Below, piece after piece: positions 17,295 to 26,823 of a DNA stretch of 64,000 bases (the stretch's first letter is position 1; each line of letters opens with the position of its first letter). Under the pieces are notes generated by a model. It was not told the origin of the DNA. It saw only the letters and a list, made by a program, of their open reading frames with translations, and made no database searches. Source of the stretch: Clostridia bacterium (lineage in GTDB: Bacteria; Bacillota; Clostridia; Caldicoprobacterales; Caldicoprobacteraceae); NCBI GenBank assembly GCA_017577715.1, contig PKRC01000005.1, positions 62,001 to 126,000 on the forward strand, in the 5' to 3' direction. The translations under genes were made by a program, and so were the position numbers.

Positions 17295-18056
17295 TCACCT
17301 CTTTTCTGTCGCACACGAGTACCTGGCCATCACTATGGTCACGTTGTCAACGCCTCCAGCTTCCAGCGCCTTTTTTCCCAGAGTCGAGGCGATCTCATCC
17401 AGCGATTCAGCAGTATAAAAAAGGTCTATATTTTCGCTCAAATCCACATGGTTGCTCAAACCATCGGTGCACAGGACTATTATATCATTGTCCTTCAGCT
17501 CTATCTCATAATAATCGACCATCACCTGATCTGCTGTGCCAATGGCACGGGTGATGATGTTCTTTTGAGGGTGATTGTCCACCTCTTCCTGGGTTATCTT
17601 GCCTTCTTCCAGCAGCTCCTGCACCAACGAATGATCCCTGGTAATTTTAGTCACTGATCGGTCGCGTATCAGATAAGCCCTGCTGTCCCCCACATGGCCT
17701 ATGCATGCCCTGCGGTCAAAAAAATAGGCAAGGGTAAGGGTGGTCCCCATACCCTTATATATGTCCCGGGCCTGAGCATGGTTATAAACCTTTATATTGG
17801 CATGTTGGATGGAATTCAAAATAAGGTCCCTGGCCTGTTCCACCGATGTAACGCTGTGCAGATTTTCAACATAGTATTGGATTATTGCTTCAACCACCAT
17901 GCGGCTGGCCACATCCCCAGCTTTGTGGCCGCCCATTCCATCGGCCACCATCATCAAATCCTTCACCTGCGCTCCACCGGTGGGGATGAAAAAGTAATCC
18001 TCGTTGTTCTTCCTCACCTTGCCCGGATGGCTATAGGCACTAAATACCAGCCTCAC
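17295..18056 (-). CDS. prpC: PP2C-type Ser/Thr protein phosphatase
   Basis: Metal-dependent phosphatase that reverses PrkC phosphorylation. The 253 aa match Bacillus PrpC. PP2C motifs: RKNNEDYF near residue 17, VADGMGGHKAGDVAS at about 37-51, GDSRAYL at about 120, and the late aspartates in LCTDGLSNHV and GGVDNVTIV. The GTG at 18056 follows AGGTGAGGA at good spacing and gives MRLVFSAYSHPGKVRKNNED. An upstream extension overlapping rlmN is not family-like. It lies between rlmN and prkC in the conserved operon. Confidence 0.95.
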   Translation of the reverse strand: MRLVFSAYSHPGKVRKNNEDYFFIPTGGAQVKDLMMVADGMGGHKAGDVASRMVVEAIIQYYVENLHSVTSVEQARDLILNSIQHANIKVYNHAQARDIYKGMGTTLTLAYFFDRRACIGHVGDSRAYLIRDRSVTKITRDHSLVQELLEEGKITQEEVDNHPQKNIITRAIGTADQVMVDYYEIELKDNDIIVLCTDGLSNHVDLSENIDLFYTAESLDEIASTLGKKALEAGGVDNVTIVMARYSCATEKR

Positions 18057-18063
18057 GTCTTCC

Positions 18064-19140
18064 TCACCTCTCATCCTGGCGGACTTCAACCCGCTCAAGG
18101 TAACTCCTCCTTAATTGACCGCAGGCGCCTTCAATGTCCAGCCCTAACTCTCTGCGTTTGGTAACTACAATGCCTTGCGATTCCAGCACCGAGATAAACC
18201 TTTCCACGGCAGCCCGTGAGCTCCTCTTGTATCCCAGCCCCCTGACGTCGTTCAAGGGAATGATATTGACATGGCATGGGAAGCCTTTAAGCCGACGAGC
18301 CAATTCGATGGCGTCCTTTTCCCTGTCATTCAAGTCGCTGATCAAGGCATACTCAAAGGTTACCCTCCTGCCGGTCTTCTTAAAGTAATATCTGCTGGCT
18401 TTGAGTATGTCGTCAATGGAATAGGCCGATGCAACCGGCATGATGAGCTTTCTAATCTCATCATTGGGCGCATGAAGGGAGATGGAAAGGGTAATAGGCA
18501 AGCCCTCTTCGGCCAAATCCATAATCCTGGGCACAAGGCCGCAGGTGGATAGCGTAATCCTGCGGTAGCTCATATTGAGCCCTATGGGATAATGTACCAT
18601 CTTAATAAACTTAACGGTATTATCATAATTATCAAGGGGCTCACCTATGCCCATGAGCACTATATTGCCCAACTTGCGTTCGCCGGCCTTCTCAAGGTCG
18701 CCGTTCACTTCTATGACCTGTGCCAGCATTTCCCCTGCCGAAAGGTTGCGAACCAACCCCCCCACGGTAGAAGCGCAAAACTTACACCCCATCCTGCACC
18801 CTACCTGCGTAGACAGGCACAGGGAATTGCCGTACTTATATTTCATCACAACACTTTCAATTATATTACGGTCTTGCAGCAAAAACAAATATTTTATTGC
18901 ATCTCCTGCCCTTGAGATGCGTTTGTCCTGCAGTTGCAGCTTTTCTATATAAAATCGCTGTGCCAGAAGTTCGCGAAGCGCCTTCGGCAAATTGGTCATC
19001 TCTTCAAAGCTCTTTATTCCTCTGTGAAGCCACTGAAGTATCTGTTGTGCGCGATACTGAGGCTGCTCCAATTCCTGCATGGCCTGTTGTAATTCTTCCA
19101 AAGAGAGGCTCAAAATGTCCTGCTTTTCTACCATAATCAC
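18064..19140 (-). CDS. rlmN: 23S rRNA (adenine-2503-C2)/tRNA methyltransferase
   Basis: Radical-SAM enzyme that methylates A2503 of 23S rRNA and A37 of some tRNAs. The 358 aa contain the CxxxCxxC cluster motif as CRMGCKFC (about 111-118), GIGEPLDNYDN mid-protein and the conserved C-terminal cysteine near residue 343 (EGACGQLR). The GTG start overlaps the rsmB stop as GTGA, five bases after GAGG. Confidence 0.97.
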   Translation of the reverse strand: MIMVEKQDILSLSLEELQQAMQELEQPQYRAQQILQWLHRGIKSFEEMTNLPKALRELLAQRFYIEKLQLQDKRISRAGDAIKYLFLLQDRNIIESVVMKYKYGNSLCLSTQVGCRMGCKFCASTVGGLVRNLSAGEMLAQVIEVNGDLEKAGERKLGNIVLMGIGEPLDNYDNTVKFIKMVHYPIGLNMSYRRITLSTCGLVPRIMDLAEEGLPITLSISLHAPNDEIRKLIMPVASAYSIDDILKASRYYFKKTGRRVTFEYALISDLNDREKDAIELARRLKGFPCHVNIIPLNDVRGLGYKRSSRAAVERFISVLESQGIVVTKRRELGLDIEGACGQLRRSYLERVEVRQDER

Positions 19141-20495
19141 ATCATCCTCTTAAGCTTGCTGATGAAAAACCCATCTATCCCATCCCTGGAAGGAATGAGC
19201 TGAATCATCCCCGGCGCAATAACCGAGGTCCTCAAACCTTCCGGCAATAGATGCGTAAAATCATCCAGCTTAAAATTGGGATTGCGCTCTAGAAACTCCT
19301 CAATGACCTTATGGTTTTCATCGGCATTCATGGTACACGTGCTGTAAACCAGTATGCCCCCCGGCCTTACATAACGGGAACAGGTAAATAGAATGCGCCT
19401 CTGAAGCTCATAGAGCTCATGGAGGTCCTCCCGCCTTATGTTGTTCTTTATATCGGGCTTCTTGTATATGACCCCCCATCCGCTGCACGGGGCATCGATG
19501 AGCACGCGATCTGCTTGTCCTTCAAGAGTCGGCTGAAATTCCCGGGCGTCCTGTTGCTGAGGCTCTACGATAGCTGTCCCCAGCCTGGTGGCATTGAAGC
19601 TTATCATCTCTACCCTTTGAGGATGGATATCCCATGCCAGTATACGCCCCTCGTTGTTCATCAGCTGGGCCATATGGGTAGCCTTACCGCCCGGAGCGCT
19701 ACATGCATCTATAATAAGCTCGCCCTTCTGGGGATCAAGAACGCGAACTACCAACATGGAGCTCTCGCCCTGCACCGTAAAAAGGCCTTGGGCATACAGG
19801 GGATTAATCTCGATATCGCCGGCACAGCGGAGCCTTAAAGCCTCATCCTTTATATACAAGGCATCGTCACACTCAATGCCCTGCTGCATCAACCGCTCTT
19901 TAAGCTCATCCTTTGTTATCCTGTTTGTGTTAACCCTTATGGTCACGTAATCTCCATCGCTCACGGCAGGCATGGCCATAGCCTCGGCCAAGCCTATGCC
20001 GTAATCGTCAATCCACTTTTTTATAAGCCACTCTGGATAGCTGTAAGTAAGGGATAGGTTGAGTACAGGGTCGTCATCCTTTGAGGGGAACGCAATGCTC
20101 TCCTTATTCCTTACGATATTCCTGAGCACGCCGTTTACAAAGCCTGCCAGAGCTTTGTTGCAGTACTTCTTACACAGCTTGACCGATTCATCGCAAACGG
20201 CAAAATCAGGCACCCGATCCATATACATGATCTGGTAACAGCCCATCCTCAATATGTTTACGGCCCAGTGATTGGCCCGCTTTAAGCTGCAGAACTTGTT
20301 CAAAATCCAGTCGATGGTGATCTGCCGTTCCAGGGTGCCATAAACTAGCTGTGTTACGAAAGCGGCATCCTTCCCGGTTAGCCTGGCCCTCCTCAGATTG
20401 TGCTTCAAGCTTATGTTAGCGTATTTGCCGTCATTGTTTACCTCTTTCAATACCCGCAAGGCGGTTTCCCTTGCAACATCGGTTTTAGCCTCCAT
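19137..20495 (-). CDS. rsmB: 16S rRNA (cytosine-967-C5)-methyltransferase
   Basis: Adds m5C967 in 16S rRNA. The N-terminal NusB-like RNA-binding domain (about 5-140) precedes a Rossmann methyltransferase domain with the SAM-binding segment IDACSAPGGKATHMAQ and the two cysteines of the family, in DAPCSGWG and the catalytic YSTCTMN. Length is 452 aa as usual. It is separated from fmt by 137 bases in which I see no terminator. Confidence 0.96.
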   Translation of the reverse strand: MEAKTDVARETALRVLKEVNNDGKYANISLKHNLRRARLTGKDAAFVTQLVYGTLERQITIDWILNKFCSLKRANHWAVNILRMGCYQIMYMDRVPDFAVCDESVKLCKKYCNKALAGFVNGVLRNIVRNKESIAFPSKDDDPVLNLSLTYSYPEWLIKKWIDDYGIGLAEAMAMPAVSDGDYVTIRVNTNRITKDELKERLMQQGIECDDALYIKDEALRLRCAGDIEINPLYAQGLFTVQGESSMLVVRVLDPQKGELIIDACSAPGGKATHMAQLMNNEGRILAWDIHPQRVEMISFNATRLGTAIVEPQQQDAREFQPTLEGQADRVLIDAPCSGWGVIYKKPDIKNNIRREDLHELYELQRRILFTCSRYVRPGGILVYSTCTMNADENHKVIEEFLERNPNFKLDDFTHLLPEGLRTSVIAPGMIQLIPSRDGIDGFFISKLKRMM

Positions 20496-20632
20496 AATGC
20501 TCGCTCCACAATTCTCCTTAAACGATGTTTATTGCTTAGCCCTTAAAACTACCATAGAGCAACACATATTTACTCCCAAAATCTATTGTTTGCAACGCTC
20601 TTTTTTACCCATCATGGGAGCTTCCCAGAAGA

Positions 20633-21610
20633 TCATGGAAGTTTTTCAGAAGATGGCTCACTTTGGAAGACGGCGCCCACTGGTATGGGATTGCCCCTTA
20701 AAAACTCAATATCTTCCATGACCCTTTTGCCTTCCCCCTGTATCTTGACAAGCCGCAGAAATCCGTCACCGCAGGCCACCACCAGTCCTTGGCGTTGATC
20801 GGCCGCCACTACTTGCCCTGGGGTATAGGTTCCCAGTGTAGAGTATTCCCATTCCCGTACCTTCCATACTTTTATGCGCTGCTCCCCTAGAAAGGTAAAG
20901 GTTCCAGGCCAGGGCGTCAGTCCCCTCACCAAATTCTTGATGCGAAGGGCACTCTGGGTCCAATCGATATTGCCCATGGCCTTATCTATCTTTTTACAGT
21001 ATGTGGCCTTATCGTGCTCCTGGGGACGGCCGGCAGGTCGCCCCTTCTCAAATAGCTTTAGAGTTTCGGCCAGCACCTGCCCACCCAGCGCAGCCAGTCG
21101 GTCATGCAACTCATCGGCCTGCTCCTCGGGGTGTATAGGGATGCTCCTCTGGAGTATTATGTCGCCGGTATCCATGCCCTCATCCATATACATTGTCGTT
21201 ATGCCCGTCTCAGCCTCCCCATCTATTAAAGCCTGTTGTATGGGCGAAGCGCCGCGATACTTAGGAAGTAAAGAGGCATGGACGTTTATGCATCCCAGCG
21301 GTGGAATATCGAGTATATCTTTTGGCAGTATCTGCCCATAAGCAGCGGTGACTATAAGGTCGGGCGCCAGCTCTTTCAATACCCTGATGAACTCCGGATC
21401 CCTCGCCTTTTCCGGCTGATAGACCGGTATGCCCCTTGCAACAGCCCATTCCTTAACCGGGGGAGGCGTCAGTTTATTCCCCCGGCCTTTGGGCCTGTCC
21501 GGCTGGGTAACCACGGCTATTATCCGGTGGCCGCTGCTTACAATGGCTTCAAGGGACGGTATGGCAAACTCGGGAGTGCCCATGAATACGATCCTCAGCA
21601 CCTTCATCAT
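20633..21610 (-). CDS. fmt: Methionyl-tRNA formyltransferase
   Basis: Formylates initiator Met-tRNA using 10-formyl-tetrahydrofolate. The N-terminal catalytic domain has FMGTPEFA near the start and the signature NVHASLLPKYRGASPIQ at about 109-125 (catalytic Asn and His). SWL-type tRNA-binding features are in the C-terminal OB domain (about 205-310). Two in-frame ATGs (21610 and 21607) follow GGAGGAAGG; the first overlaps the def stop. Pairs with def, which removes the formyl group again. Confidence 0.96.
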   Translation of the reverse strand: MMKVLRIVFMGTPEFAIPSLEAIVSSGHRIIAVVTQPDRPKGRGNKLTPPPVKEWAVARGIPVYQPEKARDPEFIRVLKELAPDLIVTAAYGQILPKDILDIPPLGCINVHASLLPKYRGASPIQQALIDGEAETGITTMYMDEGMDTGDIILQRSIPIHPEEQADELHDRLAALGGQVLAETLKLFEKGRPAGRPQEHDKATYCKKIDKAMGNIDWTQSALRIKNLVRGLTPWPGTFTFLGEQRIKVWKVREWEYSTLGTYTPGQVVAADQRQGLVVACGDGFLRLVKIQGEGKRVMEDIEFLRGNPIPVGAVFQSEPSSEKLP

Positions 21611-22068
21611 CCTTCCTCCAACGTTCCTGGAACCACCTTATCGATAAACAGTATGCCATCCAGGTGGTCGATTTCATGGCATAGCGCTCGGGCAAGCAAT
21701 CCGGTTCCGGTAATTTCGATGGGCTCTCCCTTCCTGTTGAGGGCTTTTACCCTCACCTTTTCGGGCCGTATTACCTCTCCCCTCACCCCCGGAATGCTCA
21801 GGCACCCTTCTGCGCCCTGCTGTTGCCCCGACGTTTCTAAGATCTCGGGATTAATAAGCTCGATCAAGCCCTCCCCCACATCGATCACCACTACCCTTCG
21901 CAATATCCCTACCTGCGGGGCAGCCAGGCCTACCCCATCGACATGCCTCATGGTCTCGGCCATGTCATCCAGCAGCTGCAAAATCCTCTCGTCGATTTTC
22001 TCCACCGGCTTGGACTCCTTGCGCAACACGTCATCCTTGCCGTATATCATAATCCTCCTTATTGCCAA
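21607..22068 (-). CDS. def: Peptide deformylase
   Basis: Removes the formyl group from new proteins. All three metal-site motifs are present: GVGLAAPQVG (about 46-55), EGCLS (about 87-91) and HEIDH (about 130-134). Length is 153 aa. The TTG at 22068 gives MAIRRIMIYGKDDVLRKES, the family-like N-terminus; an ATG 18 bases downstream sits close behind AAGGAGG and is an alternative. It overlaps fmt by four bases. Confidence 0.95.
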   Translation of the reverse strand: MAIRRIMIYGKDDVLRKESKPVEKIDERILQLLDDMAETMRHVDGVGLAAPQVGILRRVVVIDVGEGLIELINPEILETSGQQQGAEGCLSIPGVRGEVIRPEKVRVKALNRKGEPIEITGTGLLARALCHEIDHLDGILFIDKVVPGTLEEG

Positions 22069-22084
22069 AGCTTCATCATCCCTT

Positions 22085-24349
22085 CTAAAGCAAACTCAAT
22101 GGATAAAAATCCACAATAGCGGTTTCCTTAACTCCCATAAGCCTTTCTATGCACTCATCCATCAGCCGATGATATGCCTGTTTGTATATATCATCAGGCC
22201 TGATGCGTATGAGCACCTGCCATCGGTACCTGTTGTTGATCCTCTCTAAAGGGGCCGAATATGCCCCTATATCAATAAGCCCTTGTTTCAGCACAGCGCT
22301 GGCATCAATCCTTTGCTTCAGCCAATCTCTGGTATCAAACGCCAGCCGTATGAGGTCTTCCTCCTTCTCTCCCATCATCAGTATCCTGATGATGTGTGAA
22401 AAGGGGGGATATAAAAACTGCCTACGCATCTCTATTTCCCTGTTGTAAAAGCCTTCGTAATCATGCCTTGCAGCAAACGTTATGGCATAATGCTGTGGCT
22501 GATACGTCTGTATGATGACCCTCCCACCCAAAGGCCCTCGCCCAGCACGGCCGGCTACCTGGGTTATCAGCTGAAAGGCCTTTTCGCTGCTTCGATAATC
22601 GGGCAGGTTGAGCGAAGTATCAGCTGCAATGACCCCCACAAGGGTCACCCTCGGAAAATCCAGCCCCTTGGCGATCATCTGCGTGCCCAGAAGGATGTCA
22701 TACTTCCCCTCTCCAAAGGCCCTTAAAATCCGCTCATGTGCCCCCTTGGTGGAAGTGGTATCCATATCCATCCTTATTATGCGAGCCTGAGGAAATAGCT
22801 TCTTTATCTCCTCTTCAGCCCGCTGGGTCCCAATCCCGAAGTGCTTGATATACTTGCTGCCGCATCTGGGGCATATGCGGGGATACGGATAGCTGGCTCC
22901 GCAGTAGTGGCACTTTAGCGTTTTATCGTAAACGTGATAGGTCAGCGATATATCGCAGTTGTGGCACTTGACCACAAAGCCGCACGAGCGACACGACACA
23001 AACTGCGCATAGCCCCTGCGATTGAGCAGCAGTATTGCCTGCTCGCCTCTTTGCAGCACGCTATCCAGGGCACGGTAAAGCGCACCGCTCAGTATGCTGC
23101 GGTTGCCCAGCTCTATCTCCTTGCGCATATCCACAATCTCCACCGGCGGCAGTGGCCGACAATCCACCCTGTGCTCCATCCTTATCGCTTTATACGTACC
23201 CTTCTGTGCCAGGTAATAATCTACCAGGGAAGGGGTGGCGCTACCCAGCAGGAGCACCGCTCCTTGAAGCTGGCATCTCTTGCGGGCAACCCCTATCGCA
23301 TGGTACCTGGGCTGCATCTCCGACTTATAGCTGTCCTCATGGGCCTCATCCACGATAATAAGGCCCAGCCGCTCGAAAGGGGCAAAGACGGCCGACCGCG
23401 CCCCCACCACGATATCAACCTGCTGGTTTCTGATTCTGCGCCACTCATCATACCGCTCGCCCAGGGACAAACCGCTGTGCAGTATGGCCACCCGTTGGCC
23501 AAAATGGCTTTTAAACCGCTCCACCGTCTGGGGAGCCAAGGATATCTCTGGCACCAGCACTATGACCTGCCTGTTTAAAGCCAGGGCTTTTTGCGCTGCC
23601 TGGATATACACTTCGGTCTTGCCGCTCCCGGTCACGCCTTGAAGCAGAAACTCGCCGTATCCTCTTACAAGGGCTGCTTCCAGCATCTGGATGGCCGACT
23701 TTTGCTCTTCGGTCAAAATTTTGGGCTGAAGGCCCGTATCGGGTTCATAATTCCAGGGATTGCGATATACCTCTTGCTGTTCTATGCGAATCCAGCCCCG
23801 CTTTTCCAGGCTCTTTATGCTGGACAACGGCGCTCCAGTGACTGCTCTTACCTCTTCAAGGGGTATGCCATCCTGCTGGGCCAACAGCCTCAACACCTCG
23901 GCCATGTATTTGGACTTTTTAGCGATATGAGCGATGCGCTCCTCCACCACATCCCCATGATCGCTCAAAAACACCAGCTTTTGAGCCTTCTTTTTCACAT
24001 TAGCCCTAAGGCCGGGAGGTATCATACACCTGATGGCCTCTATGGATAGGCAGTGATATTCCCCTTTCATCCAACCTATAAGAGGGATCAGGAAGTAAGG
24101 GAGTACCGGATAATCATCCAGCACCTTACCTATGGCCTTGAGCTTATCATCTGGTACATCGGCCGCGGCATCCAACCTTACCACATATCCCTCAACCAAC
24201 CTATTGGACGTGCCAAAGGGCACCTGTACCCTCATTCCTACCTGAAGCTTATCTCTCAACTCGGGGGGTATGATATAATGGAACACCCTGTCAAGGGAAG
24301 GATGAGCCTGATCGATTATCACGCCGGCATATACGACATCGCTTTCCAC
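22085..24349 (-). CDS. priA: Primosomal helicase PriA
   Basis: Restarts stalled replication by loading the replicative helicase at forks. N-terminal 3'-DNA binding domain, then helicase with Walker A GVTGSGKTEVYIQA and DEAH box, and eight zinc-binding cysteines between motifs (CRSCGFVVKCHNC, CHYCGASYPYPRICPRCG). LLLNRRGY and QVAGRAGRG are present. I start at the GTG at 24349, four bases after GGGGGAG, giving MESDVVYAGVIIDQ and 754 aa; an open frame runs 28 codons further upstream through non-family sequence. A terminator separates it from coaBC. Confidence 0.95.
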   Translation of the reverse strand: MESDVVYAGVIIDQAHPSLDRVFHYIIPPELRDKLQVGMRVQVPFGTSNRLVEGYVVRLDAAADVPDDKLKAIGKVLDDYPVLPYFLIPLIGWMKGEYHCLSIEAIRCMIPPGLRANVKKKAQKLVFLSDHGDVVEERIAHIAKKSKYMAEVLRLLAQQDGIPLEEVRAVTGAPLSSIKSLEKRGWIRIEQQEVYRNPWNYEPDTGLQPKILTEEQKSAIQMLEAALVRGYGEFLLQGVTGSGKTEVYIQAAQKALALNRQVIVLVPEISLAPQTVERFKSHFGQRVAILHSGLSLGERYDEWRRIRNQQVDIVVGARSAVFAPFERLGLIIVDEAHEDSYKSEMQPRYHAIGVARKRCQLQGAVLLLGSATPSLVDYYLAQKGTYKAIRMEHRVDCRPLPPVEIVDMRKEIELGNRSILSGALYRALDSVLQRGEQAILLLNRRGYAQFVSCRSCGFVVKCHNCDISLTYHVYDKTLKCHYCGASYPYPRICPRCGSKYIKHFGIGTQRAEEEIKKLFPQARIIRMDMDTTSTKGAHERILRAFGEGKYDILLGTQMIAKGLDFPRVTLVGVIAADTSLNLPDYRSSEKAFQLITQVAGRAGRGPLGGRVIIQTYQPQHYAITFAARHDYEGFYNREIEMRRQFLYPPFSHIIRILMMGEKEEDLIRLAFDTRDWLKQRIDASAVLKQGLIDIGAYSAPLERINNRYRWQVLIRIRPDDIYKQAYHRLMDECIERLMGVKETAIVDFYPLSLL

Positions 24350-24416
24350 CAAACTCCCCCCATCCGATTCATCTTTAGCAAATCCATAAAATGACATCTC
24401 ACGGTAAACGCTAAAC

Positions 24417-24444
24417 AAAAAGGGTACAAGCAAGGTACCCTTTT
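24417..24444 (-). terminator. Terminator between coaBC and priA
   Basis: AAAAGGGTAC / GTACCCTTTT stem with a seven-base loop, then TGTTT on the minus strand, directly after the coaBC stop. Confidence 0.75.
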
Positions 24445-24447
24445 AAG

Positions 24448-25668
24448 TCAGTTTGAACCCTGGTTCAAATCAGGACATCTTCTTATGACCTCATCGATTA
24501 TCCTATGGGCAAATTCCATTTTGTCCATTTGAGGGATATTGATGACCTCCCCCTGGCGGGTGATCAATAAGCCTTCATTTGTGTCTTTTCCAAACCCTGC
24601 ACCCTGCCGGGTCACATCGTTGGCCACTATGAAATCGAGGTTTTTCTCCCGCATCTTCTTCATGGCATATTCCTCGATATTCTCGGTTTCGGCAGCAAAA
24701 CCCACCAGTATGCAACTGCCTTTTCGTTTGCCCAGCTCTTTCAATATATCAGGATTCTTTACCAGCGTCACGGTTAATCTATCTCTGTCCTTTTTTATCT
24801 TGGTAGGATAACAGGTTTCGGGACGATAATCCCCTACTGCCGCAGCCTTGAAAACCATTTGGCACGATGGGAAGATGTCCATTACCTTTTCAAACATCTC
24901 CTGAGCAGTTTCAACCCGATGAAGCCTTACCCCGGGGGGCGGCGATATGGATACAGGGCCCGATACCAGCTCTACATCGGCTCCCCTTTCAGCACATGCA
25001 GCGGCAATGGCATAGCCCATCTTGCCCGAGGAAGGGTTGGTGATAAACCTGATAGGGTCCAGATACTCCCTGGTTGGGCCGGCAGTCACCAATATCCTCA
25101 AGCCCTTTAAATCGCTCTTTCTCGAGAAATATCCCTCTATTGCGTCGAGTATATCCTGAACGTCGGCGAGCTTGCCTTCGCCATAATCGCCACAGGCCAA
25201 CCTTCCGGTAGCCGGCGAAATAAACATATACCCCTTGCTCTTTAAAAAGCTTATGTTTTCCTGGACGATGGGATTAGTGTACATATTGGTGTTCATGGCA
25301 GGAGCAAACACCACCTGCGCTCTGGTGGCCATGATGGTGGTGGATAGAAGGTCATCGGCTATACCATGGGCCACTTTGCCCAAAATGTTGGCAGTGGCAG
25401 GCACCACCACCAGCAGGTCAGCCCACTTTGCAAGGGATATATGATCTATTTCCCATGCCCCAGGTCTGGAAAACATGTCGTAGTAAACCGGATTGCCCGA
25501 CAGGGTTTCCAGCGTAAGAGGCTTTATGAACTCCATGGCATGGGCGGTCATTATAACCTTTACCTGTGCTCCCTTTTTGACAAGGGCGCTTACCACCTCT
25601 GCTGCTTTGTATGCAGCAATCCCGCCCGTTATGCCAATGACTACCTTTTTCCCCTTTACGGCACTCAT
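24448..25668 (-). CDS. coaBC: Bifunctional phosphopantothenoylcysteine synthetase/decarboxylase
   Basis: Two consecutive CoA-synthesis steps: cysteine is joined to 4'-phosphopantothenate (CoaB, C-terminal half) and the product decarboxylated (CoaC, N-terminal half). The CoaC flavoprotein part shows GITGGIAAYKAAE, the active-site histidine in IDHISLAKWAD, PAMN and the substrate flap RLACGDYGEGKLA. The CoaB part (about 185-400) starts ILVTAGPTREYLDPIRFI and contains KIKKD. Length 406 aa. It follows rpoZ by one base in the conserved gmk-rpoZ-coaBC order. Confidence 0.96.
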   Translation of the reverse strand: MSAVKGKKVVIGITGGIAAYKAAEVVSALVKKGAQVKVIMTAHAMEFIKPLTLETLSGNPVYYDMFSRPGAWEIDHISLAKWADLLVVVPATANILGKVAHGIADDLLSTTIMATRAQVVFAPAMNTNMYTNPIVQENISFLKSKGYMFISPATGRLACGDYGEGKLADVQDILDAIEGYFSRKSDLKGLRILVTAGPTREYLDPIRFITNPSSGKMGYAIAAACAERGADVELVSGPVSISPPPGVRLHRVETAQEMFEKVMDIFPSCQMVFKAAAVGDYRPETCYPTKIKKDRDRLTVTLVKNPDILKELGKRKGSCILVGFAAETENIEEYAMKKMREKNLDFIVANDVTRQGAGFGKDTNEGLLITRQGEVINIPQMDKMEFAHRIIDEVIRRCPDLNQGSN

Positions 25669-25669
25669 A

Positions 25670-25876
25670 TCATTTTATACCTTCTTTTGTCCGTTTATAA
25701 TATACCTTGCCTTCGTTTATCTCTTCAGTTGCGATGGTGACGGGTTTGCTGGACTGCGTCGAAATCAAAGGGTGTGCCCCCGCAACCAATTGCCTTGCAC
25801 GCTTTGCCACCGCCACAGCAAGGGTATAACGGCTGTCAACCTTCTTCATGAGGTCATTAAGCGACGGATAAAGCAT
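25670..25876 (-). CDS. rpoZ: RNA polymerase omega subunit
   Basis: Small polymerase subunit that helps fold beta-prime. The family core SRYTLAVAVAKRARQL (about 15-30) and the later KPVTIATEEINEGKVYY are clear. Length is 68 aa from the ATG at 25876, six bases after GGGGAGGGG; an ATG at 25879 and a TTG at 25882 are in frame and overlap the gmk stop. It sits between gmk and coaBC as usual. Confidence 0.93.
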   Translation of the reverse strand: MLYPSLNDLMKKVDSRYTLAVAVAKRARQLVAGAHPLISTQSSKPVTIATEEINEGKVYYKRTKEGIK

Positions 25877-25878
25877 CA

Positions 25879-26499
25879 TCAACCCCTCCCCGTCAATTCT
25901 AAATATAGCTGTTTATTCCTATCCACACGACATTTTTCGGCAAGCACAATAGCCTCCAACTTAGCTACGGCGCTTTCTACCGTATCATTTACTATAACGT
26001 AATTATAACGGGAGATATAATTTAGCTCCTCATAGGCGCTTCGAAATCTCCTGTAGATGGTCTCGGCATCCTCGGTCCCGCGCTTGACGATGCGCTTTTT
26101 AAGCTCATCCATGGATGGAGGGATTATAAACACGAACACCGCCTCGGGGAAACGCTCCTTTACCTGAAGGGCTCCTTGTATGTCTATTTCCAATATAACA
26201 TCATTACCAGCAGCCAGCTCTTCCTCTACGAATTTTTTGGGAGTACCGTAATAGTTGCCGTAAACCTCGGCATACTCCAAAAACTCCCCATTCTCTACCA
26301 TTTTAAGAAAAGTTTCCTTGTCTCTGAAAAAATAGTTAATCCCTTCCTTTTCTCCAACACGGGGTTTCCGCGTGGTTACCGATACCGAGAGTTTAGCATG
26401 GGGATTTCTTTTGAGGTAGGCGCTGCATACAGTACCTTTTCCTGCACCCGAAGGACCCGATACCACGATTAGAAGCCCTTTGTTGAACGTGGTGAACAT
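25879..26499 (-). CDS. gmk: Guanylate kinase
   Basis: Phosphorylates GMP to GDP. P-loop kinase of 206 aa with SGPSGAGKGT at about 14-23, the GMP-binding segment VTTRKPRVGEKEG, and EVYGNYYGT. The lid region follows. It is placed between remA and rpoZ, the standard order in Firmicutes. Confidence 0.97.
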   Translation of the reverse strand: MFTTFNKGLLIVVSGPSGAGKGTVCSAYLKRNPHAKLSVSVTTRKPRVGEKEGINYFFRDKETFLKMVENGEFLEYAEVYGNYYGTPKKFVEEELAAGNDVILEIDIQGALQVKERFPEAVFVFIIPPSMDELKKRIVKRGTEDAETIYRRFRSAYEELNYISRYNYVIVNDTVESAVAKLEAIVLAEKCRVDRNKQLYLELTGRG

Positions 26500-26508
26500 G
26501 ACTTTACC

Positions 26509-26802
26509 TTACTCCTCTTCTTCCTCTTCTCCGGATACCGTGGAAGTGGACGAAGCACTATCTTTCGCGTTGACGCGATGAGCCACTGTCTCGGGCTGAA
26601 CGGCAGACAATATCACGTGGTCGCTGTCAGTGATTATGACAGCTCTGGTCCTTCTGCCATAGGTGGCATCGATAAGCATGCCCCTCTCCCGCGCCTCCTG
26701 TATGATTCTCTTTATGGGCGCCGAGTCGGGGCTGACAATTGCTATAAGCCGATTAGCTGAGACTATATTTCCAAATCCTATATTGACCAATTTAATGCTC
26801 AT
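26509..26802 (-). CDS. remA: Extracellular matrix regulator RemA (DUF370)
   Basis: A DNA-binding regulator; in Bacillus RemA activates matrix and osmoprotection operons. The 97-residue protein has the conserved N-terminus with NIGFGNIVSANRLIAIVSP and IDATYGRRTRAVIITDS, followed by an acidic Ser/Glu-rich tail ending in EEEEEE. In this branch of Clostridia its targets are unknown. The ATG follows AAGGAGAG. It lies between yicC and gmk. Confidence 0.93.
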   Translation of the reverse strand: MSIKLVNIGFGNIVSANRLIAIVSPDSAPIKRIIQEARERGMLIDATYGRRTRAVIITDSDHVILSAVQPETVAHRVNAKDSASSTSTVSGEEEEEE

Positions 26803-26823
26803 ACTACACTCTCCTTTTCAGCT